Source: Hyalella azteca
Taxonomy: Eukaryota; Arthropoda; Malacostraca; Amphipoda; Hyalellidae
Assembly: GCF_000764305.2 (NCBI RefSeq)
Contig: NW_025937404.1
Span: 186,001-250,000, forward strand
Direction: 5' to 3'
DNA: 64,000 nucleotides
Shown here: one piece after another, positions 37,801 to 51,980 of the stretch
Position numbering within the stretch: the first letter of the stretch is position 1
Layout of the letters: each line of letters begins with the position of its first letter
Notes under the pieces: generated by a model
What the model saw: only the letters and a program-made list of their open reading frames with translations
Databases searched by the model: none
What the model was told of the DNA's origin: nothing
Position numbers and translations under genes: made by a program

Positions 37801-40800
37801 TGGAGCATAGTACAACGGACACATTTAAGGCCTTAACTGCCTCCGACATAGACGAGGAGAACGTCAATACTTGAGAGTCGGTCAGATCCGTGACGTTTTT
37901 ATTCAGAGTTCAAGATGAAAAGCTTTTTCTGAGCACGCCCAGCTCTAGGAGGTTGCTTGCATCGCGTATTATGACGCACTAAAGAATATACAATTAAGAG
38001 AGACATACAAATGTAAATAAGGCCTCTTAGGGCAGCCACAGCTACTCCAGTGCCGCACTCGAGCGAGCTAAGGATCTTTTGTCTCGTTTAGACCAACTCC
38101 AAGAATTTGCATATTAACAAAAGCTCGGCTGGACCCACATTATTAGAGCCATGGGTCACTCGGGGCCTTCAATATATTCTTTTTCTCGGAGCCGGGCTAT
38201 TTGAGCTCAATAAGCGTCTAAAATGTTATCCTTTTAGGGCATTTATGAAGGCCGGTCTTGAGAAGATTTCGGCAAGAGGATCACTTCAAACGACGCAGCG
38301 GGCCAAGTCAGCGAGCAGAGAACATGTCCGCGGACGCAGTGAAAACGGCGCTGAACCTGCGCTGTCTTGCAAGCGCTGTGCTCATGCTTACGACTTACGT
38401 GACCTCAGGGCGACAGCATTTATAATTGGATGCTCGCGAGCCACGGAGCAAGAAAGAGCACTTCCCTCGGATCCCAGTCACCGGGATTGTCAGTTTACTT
38501 TTTTAAATATAAGAAATATTGGTAATTTTTAAATTTACATCCTGAAATCGCGAAGAAAACATTTTTGTAATACGAAGAAATAATCCACAATTCGTTTACC
38601 GGACGACTGATTTCAAGCAATAATTAATTTAAAGTAGCTGAGCAGTTATTTTAAATTGCGATGTGCTTGAAATTGTGGTATGCGAGTTCGCAGGATATTC
38701 AATAATAGCTTTTTGCTCAGACGTGATTCACCATTCAATTGATATTTTCGGGACGTGGATTCCATCGGCAGTTGCTACATCTTTATTATTTATTAAGTTA
38801 TTCTTGCAAGTAATAAAACGCTAAGGTTCTTGAAGCTGCGATGCAAAAAAACACAGAGTAACTATATAATAGAACAGCAATTTAAACGAATAATTATCAT
38901 TCAATAAATCATCTTCATTCGAACAGCGGCGTTCACGAAATAGCTGAAAATCTGGTAGCAGGACAACTTCATTATTTGACTAAAACTGAGAAGTAACTAG
39001 AAAAATACAGCATTCCATGCACGAAAGTTTTTAATTCTGACATTATTAAATATACTTGAATATTGCCCGCGACTCATTCATTCATGATGACACAGTTCTG
39101 TTTGGCACACTCTGTTGACTGAACTTGAATGAAATTAGTGAGTCCACCAGTTTTTAATTTAAATTGATGGTACTAATTTATTAACAAAACGAGGTACAAC
39201 GTTCATCAATTCTAGGCAATTTGCAAGTCCACTTGTTTGGCCGCATTGATTGCATAAATACATGAACGCTACATAACAAATGGCATACTTTATATTGTTC
39301 GCACGGTATAAGGGAGCTGCAAGGAGCCCTAACAAAGGCGCATCTAAAGGCTTGGAATAAATTGTGAGTTTGCAAGATGGCCCTCCTGGTGGTCGCAATA
39401 ACCAAGCGCCGGCCCACCAGGCACCAACTCAGCAATTAGTCTTGCATCGAGAACTTTAATAGAGTTCACTACCGCTCATTGAACAGATATTGCGAGCGCG
39501 CTAAGCCTGTTACGTTCTGCTGACTCTTCTATAGAGCGCCAGCGTGAACGTCCAGCCGCACCTTTTGTGCACGCAAGGCCTAATGCGCGGCATCGGTATA
39601 ACATTATCAGCCCTGCACTTGATGCCTGAATATGTCGGTATGTCAGTTACAAACATATCAAAAACATCGGAAATCATAGAGAATTTGTGATTTTATTAGG
39701 GCAAAATTGATAAAAGGGAGAAAATAATATAGTCTTAGACAGAACATGGTAAGAAACATAACTAGACTAACGTAAATATTGTGTGCATGGAACATTAGTT
39801 GGTAGTTAATTGACATCAATAAAAGGCGTAGTTGAATACACGAAAAATATTTGAATCGTAACAAGCACAACAAATAAATTCATTTCGTACAGCCGAGAGA
39901 GTAGAAGATGAAGTTTATCGCCTCTAAGCCTTCAAGAAGTCGTAAAAAATACGAACATCGTCCAGAAAGTCAAATCGCCGCAGCTCGTTTCAACTGGGAT
40001 AGGATTTTCTGCATGAAGCGTCAGCGCGACAGCGATGGAGTTCGGTGTTATTTCCGCGATGCGATCTTAACAGAAGTATTAATCTTATAGAAGGCAGCTC
40101 TAATCAGTCACGGTGCTGAGAACACTGCGCTACAGTGACTTGCTTTTCTCGCGTCTTCTGTACGAGAAAAGAGACCAACCGCCAGGATCGCTCCTCCGTA
40201 CAGGCCATGAGGTGCCAGACGACCGTCGCAACGGTTCGGTACAACACCAGCGTCTCACCGCAATGGCACTACAATTAATGCGACACAGCGCACTGACCGC
40301 ATGCATTTCAGGGTCCGTCTAAATGGAACTATGATTGGATTTGAGGACGTAAACCGTCCAAACACCTCATGATGTCCACGGATTGACACTTTTTTGTGAA
40401 GTGAACGTGAATTGAAAAATGCACGGCAAGGCAGCGGGAGAAGTTCACATGCACATCAGATTTGAACTCACATGAGAAGATCGTGTCGCTGAAGACAACG
40501 ACTTGCTGAGGCTTTGATTCTTTGCATTGAAAATGAAACAAAATCAACATTTTTGAAGCTTTTGGTTCGCTGTAAAAAAAGTCTTATTGCTAGTTCTTGC
40601 AGTTGAAGTGAATAAGGGAACTGAATGAGATAAAAGATGTTATTTCATTTCAGATCCTTTGTTTGCAAGCGAATAGCGGCATGCGGTGATGTTTATCAGC
40701 ATGGGATATTATATTTATTATTGTTGTTCTCTTAGCTAATAACAAACATTTATAAGTCAATCACTTTAGAAAAAGTCACCGTTTTATTTTTTGTTTAAAA

Positions 40801-42241
40801 TGAAATTAATTCATGATAGTTAATTTACTGAACATGTACATTTTTTATGCAATACTTTTCCCGCGGCTGCTACTGAATTTAACCCTCTAGTCTTAATCAC
40901 AGAAATGTCCTCTGTTGAAATTCGTATATGCACTGCATTAATTTTGTCTTCTTACTCACTATCCATAGTCATGTCCGTACAATTTTCCAGTAAAAGAAAT
41001 TAGGCATTTCAGGACTACAGAACTTATTTAGCCTACGTTGAGTCTTTGACAACGATGATTCGATTGTCTCACACCTCTCCTCACAAGGAACGATCTCCAT
41101 ACGCTTTCTTCACGACCAGAAGTGAATATTCAGTACTACAGATGCGAGCGCTTCGTTGGGCGACAGCGATGCAATGTCTTCATCTTGCAACTTATATGCT
41201 GTTTAAATTTTGACGTTCATCTTCTATTTTATTTAGTTTCAAAACGATGGCATCTTTTTCGAATTAGAACATGTGACCAAGAGACCAAATTCGGCCGATT
41301 CGAGCCAATCTATAGAAAAACTGATCTTTAACCTGCTTTAGGATATCATATATCCATCCAGGTACTATGATAGGGAATCTTATGTAGAATATGCATATTC
41401 AGAGACGCTCGTCATGATTTATTGATGCAATGCGCTATCGCTCATTCCTAATTGAAAAGAAAAGTATCTTTCAATTTATAAATATATTTATATTTTTTTC
41501 TTCCCTCTATTTCTTTTCTTCACAAGGAGTTATCACGCCAATTAGCTAATCTTTATTCGCTCAATGACTAATTAGATTAGATTAGATCGTTATGATGTCC
41601 TATGTAAAGATTTGATCAACTTTATGGAAGTGTAAGATGATCGTAAATACGAATATTGAACATTTGTGAAGTATAGCGCCGTATAATCGCAATAAAACCA
41701 ATCACGATTGTTAACCACATTGAAGAGGAGCGCTGCCGTCACATGTATCAGTGAAATATATACCTGGATATATTTACAGATGGGTAATTATAGCTGGTTA
41801 TATACAATGCACTCTAACACCTCAAGTCAGTCAACGACCTCAAATTATTTACTCATCATTGCTATTACTAGAATGGCGTTGATGCTCGATTTCGCTGTGA
41901 TGTGCCTTTAGTTGAATAACAGAGCGGCGCGCCCGTCATCCGAGGTCAAACTAAATAGAGCATATGAATGTCAAAGCGCAATAATTTGCCAACGAAAAAT
42001 TCTGGAAATTATAAATTTCAAATTTTCAAGGAAACACCACCTTTTGTGGGTGGAATTTTTTTTTTAACTTCCTACAGTGGAGTGGTCAGGATGCATGATG
42101 TTGTTAAAATCCCGAAAACCTACTCTATAAAATAGAATGAAGTATTCAGATCAGTAATACGAGGAAATCGACTAATGTAAAATCATGTAGGGAAGAACAG
42201 AAAAAATCCGCAAAGGCAAATAACAACGTACTCTTTTTACT
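34851..42241. other. Intergenic, no recognised gene
   Basis: No spliced gene, RNA gene or intact transposon was recognised. The longest frame (38107-38532 plus, 141 codons) shows no domain and lies in a moderately GC-rich patch. Simple A/AT runs occur at 37115-37150. Confidence 0.45.
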
Positions 42242-42267
42242 TTTACTCTTTGTGCACAAAGAGTAAA
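42242..42267. repeat. 26-bp perfect palindrome
   Basis: The half-site TTTACTCTTTGTG is followed immediately by its exact reverse complement, with no spacer, centred on GTGCAC. Similar pyrimidine-rich words precede it (CTCTTTTTACTTTTACTC). Confidence 0.9.
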
Positions 42268-45200
42268 TACCAGAGTTTCGCTACGAAATGAAAAGCAGCA
42301 GAGAGAAGAGAGTTTGTGTTGAGCGAGTTATCTGGTTGTGGAAGACTTGTGGTATCGGTCTGGCTATGGAAGCTCAGTAAATTGAGTGTGACGTCTGTAG
42401 CAGCCGTTACAGCGGCAGCAACATGGCTTTGGATGGAGAGATAAGCCCTCCTCCTCAGCCACTCGACAACCAATAAAATCGCTCTGCCGGCAATACGTTC
42501 CTATTCCTTCTGATAATTAGCGTTGAAAAAGCCTCTGGCGACTGCCTGAATTCTATTAGTTAGATATATAAGTCGTTTATAGTTTTAACGCGGCACACGA
42601 CTTCTTAAAATATAGTTTTGAAAACCATGAAAGAAATATCGTCAAATGAGCCTATATTTAAGTTTTAGATTTGTTAAAATTAAAATGCAAAAATTTCAGT
42701 CAATTACCACGCCGCAATATTGGATTCAGCAAAGCTAATAATAATCATCATCCACCTAAATTCTCGGTTTGAATATTCATCTGCACACACAACGGACGAG
42801 AAATTTTTAAGATTTACTGGTCAACATTTATTAGTATTTTAAGACACTAGTCAACATTTATTATCATTCAAGGGAAAAAATCCTAATGAATAGCAAGGCA
42901 AATTTTGCAACTGTGTTGCATCAAGCTGTCGCAGCTGAGGTTGTTCGATGAGTTTTGTGATAAAATGACCAACAAGATGCGCAAGCTGCTTCATAACTTA
43001 ATTGCGGCGATTGATTTTTGAGAAAACTTTCAGGATTTCCGCTAAAAAGTTGGATCTATGCAAAGACGGATCATTAGCTTTGAATATTCATTAATACTGA
43101 TAACTTAACATATTATTTGAAGGTTTAACCGCCTTTGACCGATAAAGATCTTTAGAGGAGAAAAACTAAAATCTGCATATGAAAACTCAACCAGCGTTTA
43201 CATGAATGTGAGCTAAACATATTTGTTCATTTTCTTATCAATGAGTGAGTGTCAAGTTCTATCATTTATTCAATCTTTAAATTTGCACTAAATTAGATAT
43301 GAGAAATTAAATCTGCATGTTTAATGAAGCATGACAGGATAACCTTGCATAGGGAAGGCTGAAGCCCGCTCGCCAATAGTAAAAGATATTATTCTTCATA
43401 ACCAGAATGTTAAATTCAAATAAATAAATTGAAGAATTTGTCATGGGGATTATTAACACATTTCAGGATAATAATCAGCAGTTTTAGGAACAGTTTGCCA
43501 TTCTTTACCACGGAACTCAATGTCGTGATGCCTCTCAATAAGTCCCGGATTAAGAACTGGAGACGCGTTGTTAAGAAATATTTTATTCGTCGAAATCAAC
43601 GATAAATTTTGATTTGTCTGAATACATGATGGTCTGTACATTTTTCTTTTAATTTAAGCGAATGTATGTACATTTATGAAGACTGAAATTCTTCAAATAA
43701 CATTCAGAAAAAATGAGGTGACTATTCTGTCAAGCAATTATTCGCTTTTTGGAACCAACAGAGATTAAGTATTTTAATGTAGTTTTTTAACTCTCTATGA
43801 CCGTAATTTAACTACGGGAAAATAGCACTTATTTCTCCAGTGTCATGTAAACATTTCATGGCACGGCATGCAAAAGTTCCATCCAGTTCACAATTCCTCA
43901 CATAATGTCAATTAACATCTTTGAACTGAATGCATCAATGGGTAATGTGGCACTATAGATTTGTTTGTGCACAATTAAGAGAATTACCACTGTAATTATT
44001 AAAATTTACTTCATTTGACGGATTAAAGTTTTATTTTTCACTACACAAAGCTAGTTTGGTAAGCATCTCAGCAGTGCTCATTGCGCTGCTAAATCAAGGG
44101 TCCGAAGTACAGCGTGTTCGATAGGCGGAACACTCAAGCGATGCTCGCATTATCCGCAACATTTGGCGGCCAATTTTATTTGTAAGCTGAACGACGCTGC
44201 GCCCAAAAGCCTGCAATGTCCAGATAAACTCTTGGACGTTAAGCATAGATTCGCCAGACGGAAATTCAAGGTGGTTATCTGCTCATAAAGTGTCCTTGTA
44301 TCGTCTGCATCTGCTTCTCATCAGGGCATTTCGATAATTCCTGCTAAGGCAAGTGTGCAAATAATTAGACTCCAGTATATATTTTACAGTCTGCAAGTTT
44401 CTCCTCAATTTTAAGTAACTATGATCGACATTTTGCCAGGACATTAACAACACATTGGAGCCCAGCGACATTAGTGGGACATAAAAGATGAAGGAGTTCA
44501 AACGAATTTGTAATCAAAAACTCTCGACTCGCTACAGTCCCTATTTCCTGCTTCTCTAAATCTATGGATCTGAACTACACGCATGCAATGTATTGATCAT
44601 CAATGTGCGCCTCGCAGATCTTAATACATGAGCGCTAGTAACAATAGATATTCTGATAAAATTCAGAAAGAAGCCTTTGACTCAAGTAACTGCCTAGAAT
44701 GGAAAATATATTCATCCCTGAGCACGATAACTGCAGGACTCGATAAAGCAAGACCAAGCTGTCGGCTCGGCCGCGGTCCTATATGATGCAGGCCGCAGCT
44801 CGGCACGATTAGCTCATTTGGCGAGAGGGCTGTGGCGGTTGCTGATAGCGCTCGAGCCGCACCGTTTGTGCTATCATTTGTAGCGATCAAAGGTCCAAAA
44901 CGCTGGTCATGCCGCCGCCACTTGCAGCTATCGACGCTTTGGACCCGAACCTCGAAGCGAAGCTCATAAGCTCAAAACTTATACAAATTAGCTTCATTAA
45001 AAGCCAGACCTGAAGCGCCAAAGGAGACACAGTGATGAATGACAGAGGCCGAAGGTAATTACATGCGAACCGCGGTCACCCAAAGGCTCGGTACTTGCAA
45101 GTCGCGCAGAGACCGCGTGCTCCAACACAGACACATGAACATCGTGGGCCATTGCCTCCATAAATTGATCGCTTTTTGCGCAGGTAAGAAACCTTAATGA

Positions 45201-45773
45201 GGCCATAACTTTCCGATCATTTCGACGTCTCGCAAAGAAAAGAACAGAGCTCGAAAAACATAACAAAAAGCTTGTTAAGTGCATGAATGACGAATAAGAA
45301 GTTGAACGATCACGCGTTTGCCTTATAACGACTCCTTTATTGTACTCCGGTGATAGCAGAAGCTACATCTTCGAATACAACATCAGAAAAAACACTTAAG
45401 CCTTATTAACGCGCTTTTTAAAATCTTCAACATACCAAAAGCATACAAAAGGTAAGTAACTAACAGAGCACATTTCTTCAAAGCCAAGGTATCTTTTCTT
45501 CTCCATCTTTGAGTCTTAGTCACTTGAATTAGCTACAAAATAACAGCTCACAAGCGTTCGTGCTCGAATAAGCTTCCTGTTTGCAAGGAAATCCAGGTGA
45601 AATAAATTAGGCGACTGCATGATGTTTAGAATCAAGGAAAAGAACCTCGGATTTTGTTGGATATATGTTTTAAATCAGCAATAATAAGAAATCGTTATAC
45701 TTATCAATAATTAGTCATAATGTTTATATTTTACACATAATTAGCCACGTGCGCAACGAGGGATGACACTCAC
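42268..45773. other. Intergenic or intronic, no recognised gene
   Basis: AT-rich to 44000, then GC-richer around 44720-45150. Frames on the minus strand at 44663-44890 and 44997-45284 have no family resemblance. A short duplication GTCAACATTTATTA occurs at 42821 and 42851. Confidence 0.45.
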
Positions 45774-45863
45774 CAATGAGAGCAGATGCTATCCAGTCTT
45801 TCATCCAGCAGTGGCTAACATCGAGGCTGGTTCTTGCCGGCTGGTCATGATTTGCTTCGAAAT
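45774..45863 (-). CDS. Candidate internal coding exon of unknown gene
   Basis: On the minus strand a pyrimidine-rich acceptor (TTCCTCCTTGCAG) opens this 90-nt interval and a consensus donor GTGAGTG closes it. Only one frame is open through it: two leading bases, then FEANHDQPARTSLDVSHCWM and KDWIASALI, then one trailing base. It is therefore a symmetrical phase 1-1 exon. The GC content and codon quality contrast with the AT-rich surroundings. I do not recognise the protein. If real, the neighbouring exons are many kilobases away on either side. A phase-compatible donor exists at 62613 after the signal-peptide-like frame, but one in three random donors would fit. Confidence 0.4.
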
Positions 45864-48800
45864 CTGCAAGGAGGAACAATGAAAGTCAACTTCTTTGCTT
45901 GTAAAAAATTTTGAAGAAATGTTTAACTGAAAACAGCACTGAATTAACATGAATCTAGATTTGGCCAAACTTCACCATTAATTTTTATAAGCTAGACAGT
46001 GCCAATTAATAATCACAAATAAAATCGAAATTGAAACTGTTTTACAGATATACAAAAACCTTTTTCTATCATTATTCCAATAGAAAAAAAAAGGCTGGCT
46101 GGTAGCAATGTGCACAAAACCACACTCTTTTTCAGCAGCAAATAGAATCAGCAACGATGAGTTTTATATCAAAACACTCAGAAAAAATACGGCAATTATT
46201 TTTTGCAGAAAATTGTATACCTTGCCGATATGTCAAAAGCGTCTTGGAAAATATATTTTTCTGATCGTTCACTCGCCAAAGCCGTGTAATTAAATACAGT
46301 TCTATAGAAGTCTGCGTTGAAAGGTTCAAGAAAACAATTGCCATGGGGTCGATATTAGAGGTTAACAATAACAATTACCGTCGCCTTGGTTACAACGAGA
46401 TTCGACAAACAAGAAGTCGTAATTAAAATCAATTACGCTCTATAGAAGTTATTTACACAGCCACCCCAAGCTGCCGATGTCGCTGCCGCGATCACTAGCT
46501 GCAGGCTTCGTCTAGAAACTCTCCATAAATCGTACACAAGCCAGACCATTAATTATAGAGCTGCACGCTCAGTCAAAGCTCATCCTATACATACGTTTAT
46601 TAAAGTGCAAATTTCCAATCATTCCATACACAGCGAATAACTACAACACAGGTCATTATTTATGCATTAACGATTGCTTCAGCATAACGGCTAGTGAGTG
46701 ATGCAGCTGTGGAGATTCGTTCTCAGAGTTGGGGTGAAGATATGAAACAAATGAAAGTTACTTTTCGAAATTAAATATAAGAATCGATTAACATCTGGCA
46801 GGGAGAAGCAAGGTAACATAAGTGCGCCGATGCATGAGCACGGCATTGCTCGACGAGTATTGTAGGTAGTTTGAAAAATTATTGTCCACACCACTTGGAT
46901 ATTTGATGCGTGCACTAAACATTTTAAAACTATTTTCGTATTGTTTCACTCTGAATTGGCCCAACAACTATCTGGTTTCGTTGCTAGAACTTGCATACGG
47001 TCGCTCATGTATGACTTAAAATGAATTAACAGAAAATCATACCATTAGTAAAGTGTATGTATATATAGGATGATACGAAATTATTATCATAATTCTATCC
47101 GCAGAGTACTAATGTTGACATACGAGTAATGTCAGGAACGTTCTTACTGTGGTCGAAGCGAAGAGAAACTCCAGGAGCGGATAAATCTTTTCCAGGAGCG
47201 AGAAGTTTTCTAATGTAATATGTATCTACGGGAAGGAAAGTTATAAGTCGTTGGCAGTTTTTGAAAATAAAACTAGAGTTATTCAGAAGATTCACCCTAA
47301 ATTCCGTTGAAAGGCCTGGACTTTAGCACGTATATTATCTGAGAAGAGAGCCTTTCAAAAGGCGTCTTGGAAACTAACTAATAACATAGGTGTAGGTAAT
47401 TTTAGAAAATAATACTTGTTGCGTTTGATAGAAACTGATGCGAGCTATAACATGCATTGTTGAAATAGAAACTGTTAAAGGCGCATCGGCATTTTGATGC
47501 GCCAAAAGCGGTGATGAGAAAACACCTCAGTTTACGGGTTTTAATCACCTCACGACACTTCAATCGCAATTGACAGAACGCGAGTGCCGTTGGTTTACAA
47601 GGAAATAAGATAGTTATGGTCATCACATCCACGGAAGCCGTGAGCAGCTGGTGGAAGTCACCATGTTTTGAACGCTGCACTGATGGTACATATGTAATGC
47701 ATGGTTGGCCGAGTACAGCTTCCAAGCAGATGAAAGCTTTGCCTGATTACGAGAGAATTTTGCGCTCGTCGAAAAGATGTAAAATAATAAATGCAGATTG
47801 GAGCAGCGGGTAGCCAGCGCCTCGGCACCAGAAATAAGACGCACAACCGCAGTAAAAACAGCTGATGGCTCGAGATTAACCTCCGGCGTCCAGGAGACGA
47901 GGAATATTTATGGGCAGAACGTGGTAAATCGGGACAGAAGATATTTTTGCATGGAGTGACGGTTATATTCGTGGTTGATGAACATTCATCGAATAACACA
48001 TTTGCTAGTTACGAGGAAAGCCTTAATTCAGTTCATTAGAATTCCGGCAACATGTTATATACGTTATCGCGCATTAGTATATATTACGATGAAAGATCGA
48101 GGTAACATGAAAAGTAGCAGCAGCAAGCACGAGTAGCTGAAATCTCGCAGTTGCATTAGATAAGTAATAAATTAAAGAACTCTACAATTTAATTACAGTA
48201 CATGAGATCAACACATTAAGAATCTAAGTAGTCGCTGAATCAAATAGCTTATAAATATAATAAACCCGTCGATGAGACCAAAGACTCTTTGTAAAACTTT
48301 ATCTACTGTTTGATGTATTGAGTAGGAAATTAGTCTTGTACTTATGTCACGTGAGCGAAAAAATTTTCACATAGGAGGGAAAATATCAAATGTTTTTGGC
48401 ATGCTGCTGGACACAGAACGCGATCACGCTTGGATCCTTACAAAAAAGGATTTCATTAATTAAAAAAATGCGCGAAGTAAAAAATTAAAAAGGAGGCAAT
48501 GCTATTGGTTTGATCTCAAAATATCATTGACATGTGGTTGTGCCGTTTACCAGCGACCGTTCATTCATCACGTTTGATTGCCAAAGTACAACTTTACACC
48601 AGCACTACCCGTCCTTTTCCCTTGCAGGACTAAAACGTATCCAAGTCACCAAAATTACATCACTGTTCCGGCGTTCGCCATAGGGTTGGCTATTTCATTT
48701 GGGAGCGTTTTGCGCGCGCATTGCAGTCGTGGCGGGCGAATTACTCAGGATTTATGTGACAGGTTACGCAATTTCGAGAGCGGCTGAGACTGTCGCTTTG

Positions 48801-49880
48801 AGGGCGGAACCACATGTCACATTTGTCATATGCCGAGCGGGTATCGCAACTACCGAGACAAAAAACGTAATTTACGCCATGATCAATTCATGGCAGGAAA
48901 ATGGTGTGACAAGAGATCCAGCCATGACTCGGAATAGCTGGACACTGGAAGCGAAGTTTCCTGTAGGCAAGTCCATTATAGGCGACAACCTGGAAAAATA
49001 ATTCACGATACGAAATCCCTGCTTGAGTAAAATGCCCCAAAAAACGCATGTTTTTAGGGCATAGCCGCTGTAGTTTAATTTAATCTAGATTGATCAGGTG
49101 CTTCATCGCGTAGATTCCAAATTTTGAAGTTCGCATGCGAATACTAACTATTCGATACTCAAATTGCTACTACTTGGTTATACCTAATTAGTTATTCAGA
49201 TCGCTGCAACAACGATACATATACGTAGGGTGCATACTGCATAGCAACAACTCCGGCCGTTCTCTTTCAAGATCGGGACGGTCATCTCCTGTGTATTTTC
49301 CTCTTTTAAATTAACGATACGTAAACTTCGTGTTTCGATGGCGTTTGCATCCCATTCGTGGCCATATTTCAAGTTGAGTACGATACAAAAACGTCATTTC
49401 CTCGTCAGTGTTCAAGTTATTGTATGGAAACAAGGTCCATTGATGGCCAGTATATGGCGAGTTTATGCTCGTGACTTTAACTTAATGTTATTCATGTTGA
49501 GTGAAGCACTGGCGCATGGAAGGCGACGTGTAGTTTCTTCACACGCCAGCACGTCGTTTAATGACGGTGTCATTACGCGCTTCATCGTCGCGGTTCTGTC
49601 CAAACCGCCGCGCATAAACCGGTGTCCTACTGTCCGGAGGTAATTATCTTCTCGAAAGAACAGGTAATTTCCTCCTCTGAATGGATATTGAAGGCTCCCT
49701 GGGATCTCTTTCCAGGCCTCAAAAAATGTAATTATCTCAAGAAAAGCGCGCTACGGCCGACGCGGTTGCCAGCGCTCGTCCAAAAAAGAAGAAGTCGCCG
49801 CGGGACGCCCAGCGGGCGGTCGCCAGGACGCTCAGGATCTGCAGGACTCTGGCGGAGGAGAGTGATCCTTTGGGGTGAGG
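45864..49880. other. Intergenic or intronic, no recognised gene
   Basis: No domain or repeat family recognised. The 113-codon minus frame at 47658-47999 and the 100-codon plus frame at 48699-49001 lie in GC-richer patches but show no family motif. Confidence 0.45.
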
Positions 49881-49976
49881 TGTGAAGGATGGTGATGCCT
49901 TCAGTGTGAAGGATGGTGATGCCTTCAGTGTGAAGGATGGTGATGCCTTCAGTGTGAAGGATGGTGATGCCTTCAG
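49881..49976. repeat. 24-bp tandem repeat, 4 copies
   Basis: TGTGAAGGATGGTGATGCCT followed by TCAG repeats at 49881, 49905, 49929 and 49953 and then breaks off in a partial unit at 49977. The period is a multiple of three, which explains the minus-strand frame across it. Confidence 0.95.
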
Positions 49977-50075
49977 TGTGAGTACCCTGCAGTCGGCAGG
50001 CTGAGGCCATCACTGCGTGGCGGTACATGCGTGGTGTGCGTGTAGGCCACGCAGCGCCCTGCAGTCGGCAGGCCG

Positions 50076-50185
50076 AGGCCATCATCATCGTCTCGATGAT
50101 AATCATTATGCCGGTCCACGGAGGCGTCAGAGGCCATCATCATCGTCTCGATGATAATCATTATGCCGGTCCACGGAGGCGCCAG
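50076..50185. repeat. 55-bp direct duplication with internal hairpin
   Basis: Copies at 50076-50130 and 50131-50185 are nearly identical and each contains ATCATCGTCTCGATGAT, a 7-bp stem with a TCT loop. A GCAGTCGGCAGGC word is also repeated nearby (about 49989 and 50061). Confidence 0.9.
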
Positions 50186-50424
50186 AAGATCGCTCATGAG
50201 GCGCAGGCGCGGCACAAGCCATGCAATGCATAATTATTGACCTCCGCGATGCCATGTCGGGTAAATGACACGGCCGTTACCGGGCGACGACACAATGCAA
50301 GGTTTCTTATGAACTTTCCTCTGCAGGAGCATAGGAGACATGACTGGCTCTACAGTTCATTATAATGATGGGTCACTAGCTTGACGTGCATGCGGGTTCA
50401 CAACTTCAACTACAAGAATTCAAT

Positions 50425-50500
50425 ATTAGAATAGAATAGAATAGAAGTGTCGGCGTTGAAGAAATAGGCCCATGGCCTGTTGCTAAGGTATGGCTGAGCT
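50425..50500 (-). mobile_element. 3' tail fragment of the LINE family
   Basis: The plus strand reads (AATAG)n then AAGTGTCGGCGTTGAAG and ATAGGCCCATGGCCTG. This is the complement of the GGCC...TTCAGCGCCGACAT tail and pentamer repeat that ends the LINE copies at 14.2 and 15.1 kb. No coding part is left. Confidence 0.6.
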
Positions 50501-51980
50501 TGCATGCAGAGTTCCGAGGTAATCAATATTTAATGAATAATGAGAAACTTCGAACTTGACCTTGATCTGTAGAACACTGCGATTTTGTGCACGCAATGTG
50601 TTAACGGGTAGTGACTGCAAAGCAATGGTGAAACACAAGGAATTTTCTAAGAGATTCGATCCTATTAAAACGTTTCCAATTTTATTTACACAAAACGAAA
50701 AGCGATTATTATATGCAATTGATCATCTTCAGCCTAGGTAGAGTAGGTAGTAACTTCAAGTGTTTTGCTCACGTCTATGCAAGTTAATTAACGAAATCAC
50801 AAAATTTTTGCAAAAAAACTAAGTTTTCAAGGTCGTATCTAATCATCATAGCGGTTGGGAAATAAATATAATGAAGATAATTATTCCTGCGATATATCGC
50901 TGGCCATCATTACGGCTATACAGATTTTTTTATGAATTCCAGAAAATTATAAGAAATTCAGGGAAACTTCCGGATTTGCAAACTCAATAAAGAAAGAACT
51001 AGTAAAGATATCATTACAATATAAATTTCATTGAAAAATACTCGCCATAATTTTTGTATAACTTAGTTTTAAAAATGACGTCCCCCATCGTCAATGCATT
51101 CAGTTCAGTATTTTGGAAGTTCCGTCGCATTGACGGGTATATTGGCGATGGCTTGGCGTATGTTGTTAGAACTTCAAATGAGGTAGGGTCCTTGGGCAGT
51201 CATTGTAAACTATTGACCTAAGATAACCCCACAAAAAACACCTCCACTTGCCCTACATGTGTTCACCTTCGTAACAATCTATTTCCGATGAGGAACCCCA
51301 TCTGGAGGACGAATAAGAAACCGAGTACGGAATGCTCGTCGAGTAGCGATAATGAAATGGCCATTAGAAAAGTACTCCTCAACAGCAAACGTACGCTGCT
51401 CACTTGTCCAATGTATAGTGGCAATTCTGACTAGGCGGGACACAAAACTTTATGACCTTGCCTTTCATATGAAATAATCTTCCGCCCTCTTCGTACAACG
51501 TCTGGCTGTGTGGCGCGAAATACGAAACAGGAAGTTTCCGTGAACCACCATATATAACAAAACGTAGACCATGGTAACGATCAGTTAAGTTTTCACTCCA
51601 AGAAAAATATATATGAGCTGAAGAGAAGAAACTCGCAAGAGAATTCAAGTCGTGATATAATAATCTCTGATGAAGCTCCAGAAGAGTGGGAAATAAGCCA
51701 GGATCGCGGCACATAAACTGAGCGCTAAGTTGACAAGCAGAGCTTTATGCAGCGCTTGCAACTTAATGCTAGACAAGATCTGTAGTTACGGCAAGTTACG
51801 GTCGAGATAAGCGATGTGGACGGCGCTGCTGCTGGCTGCAGATTACGGCGCATGCAGCGCCCGCGGCAGCAGTGACGGCCAAATACGAGGCTGGTGCGCG
51901 CGCAACGCACATCCACGCTATCAATCATCCGCGGAACAAAAAATTTTGCTTTCGACCAACTCGCCATACATGGAGTCTGG
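50501..51980. other. Intergenic or intronic, no recognised gene
   Basis: AT-rich with a GC-richer patch near 51820-51910. The 104-codon minus frame (51400-51714) has no recognisable motif. Confidence 0.45.

Noticed and set aside
38107..38532. Plus-strand 141-codon frame
   Set aside because: No domain, no promoter or splice context; length is within what chance can give in a GC-richer patch.
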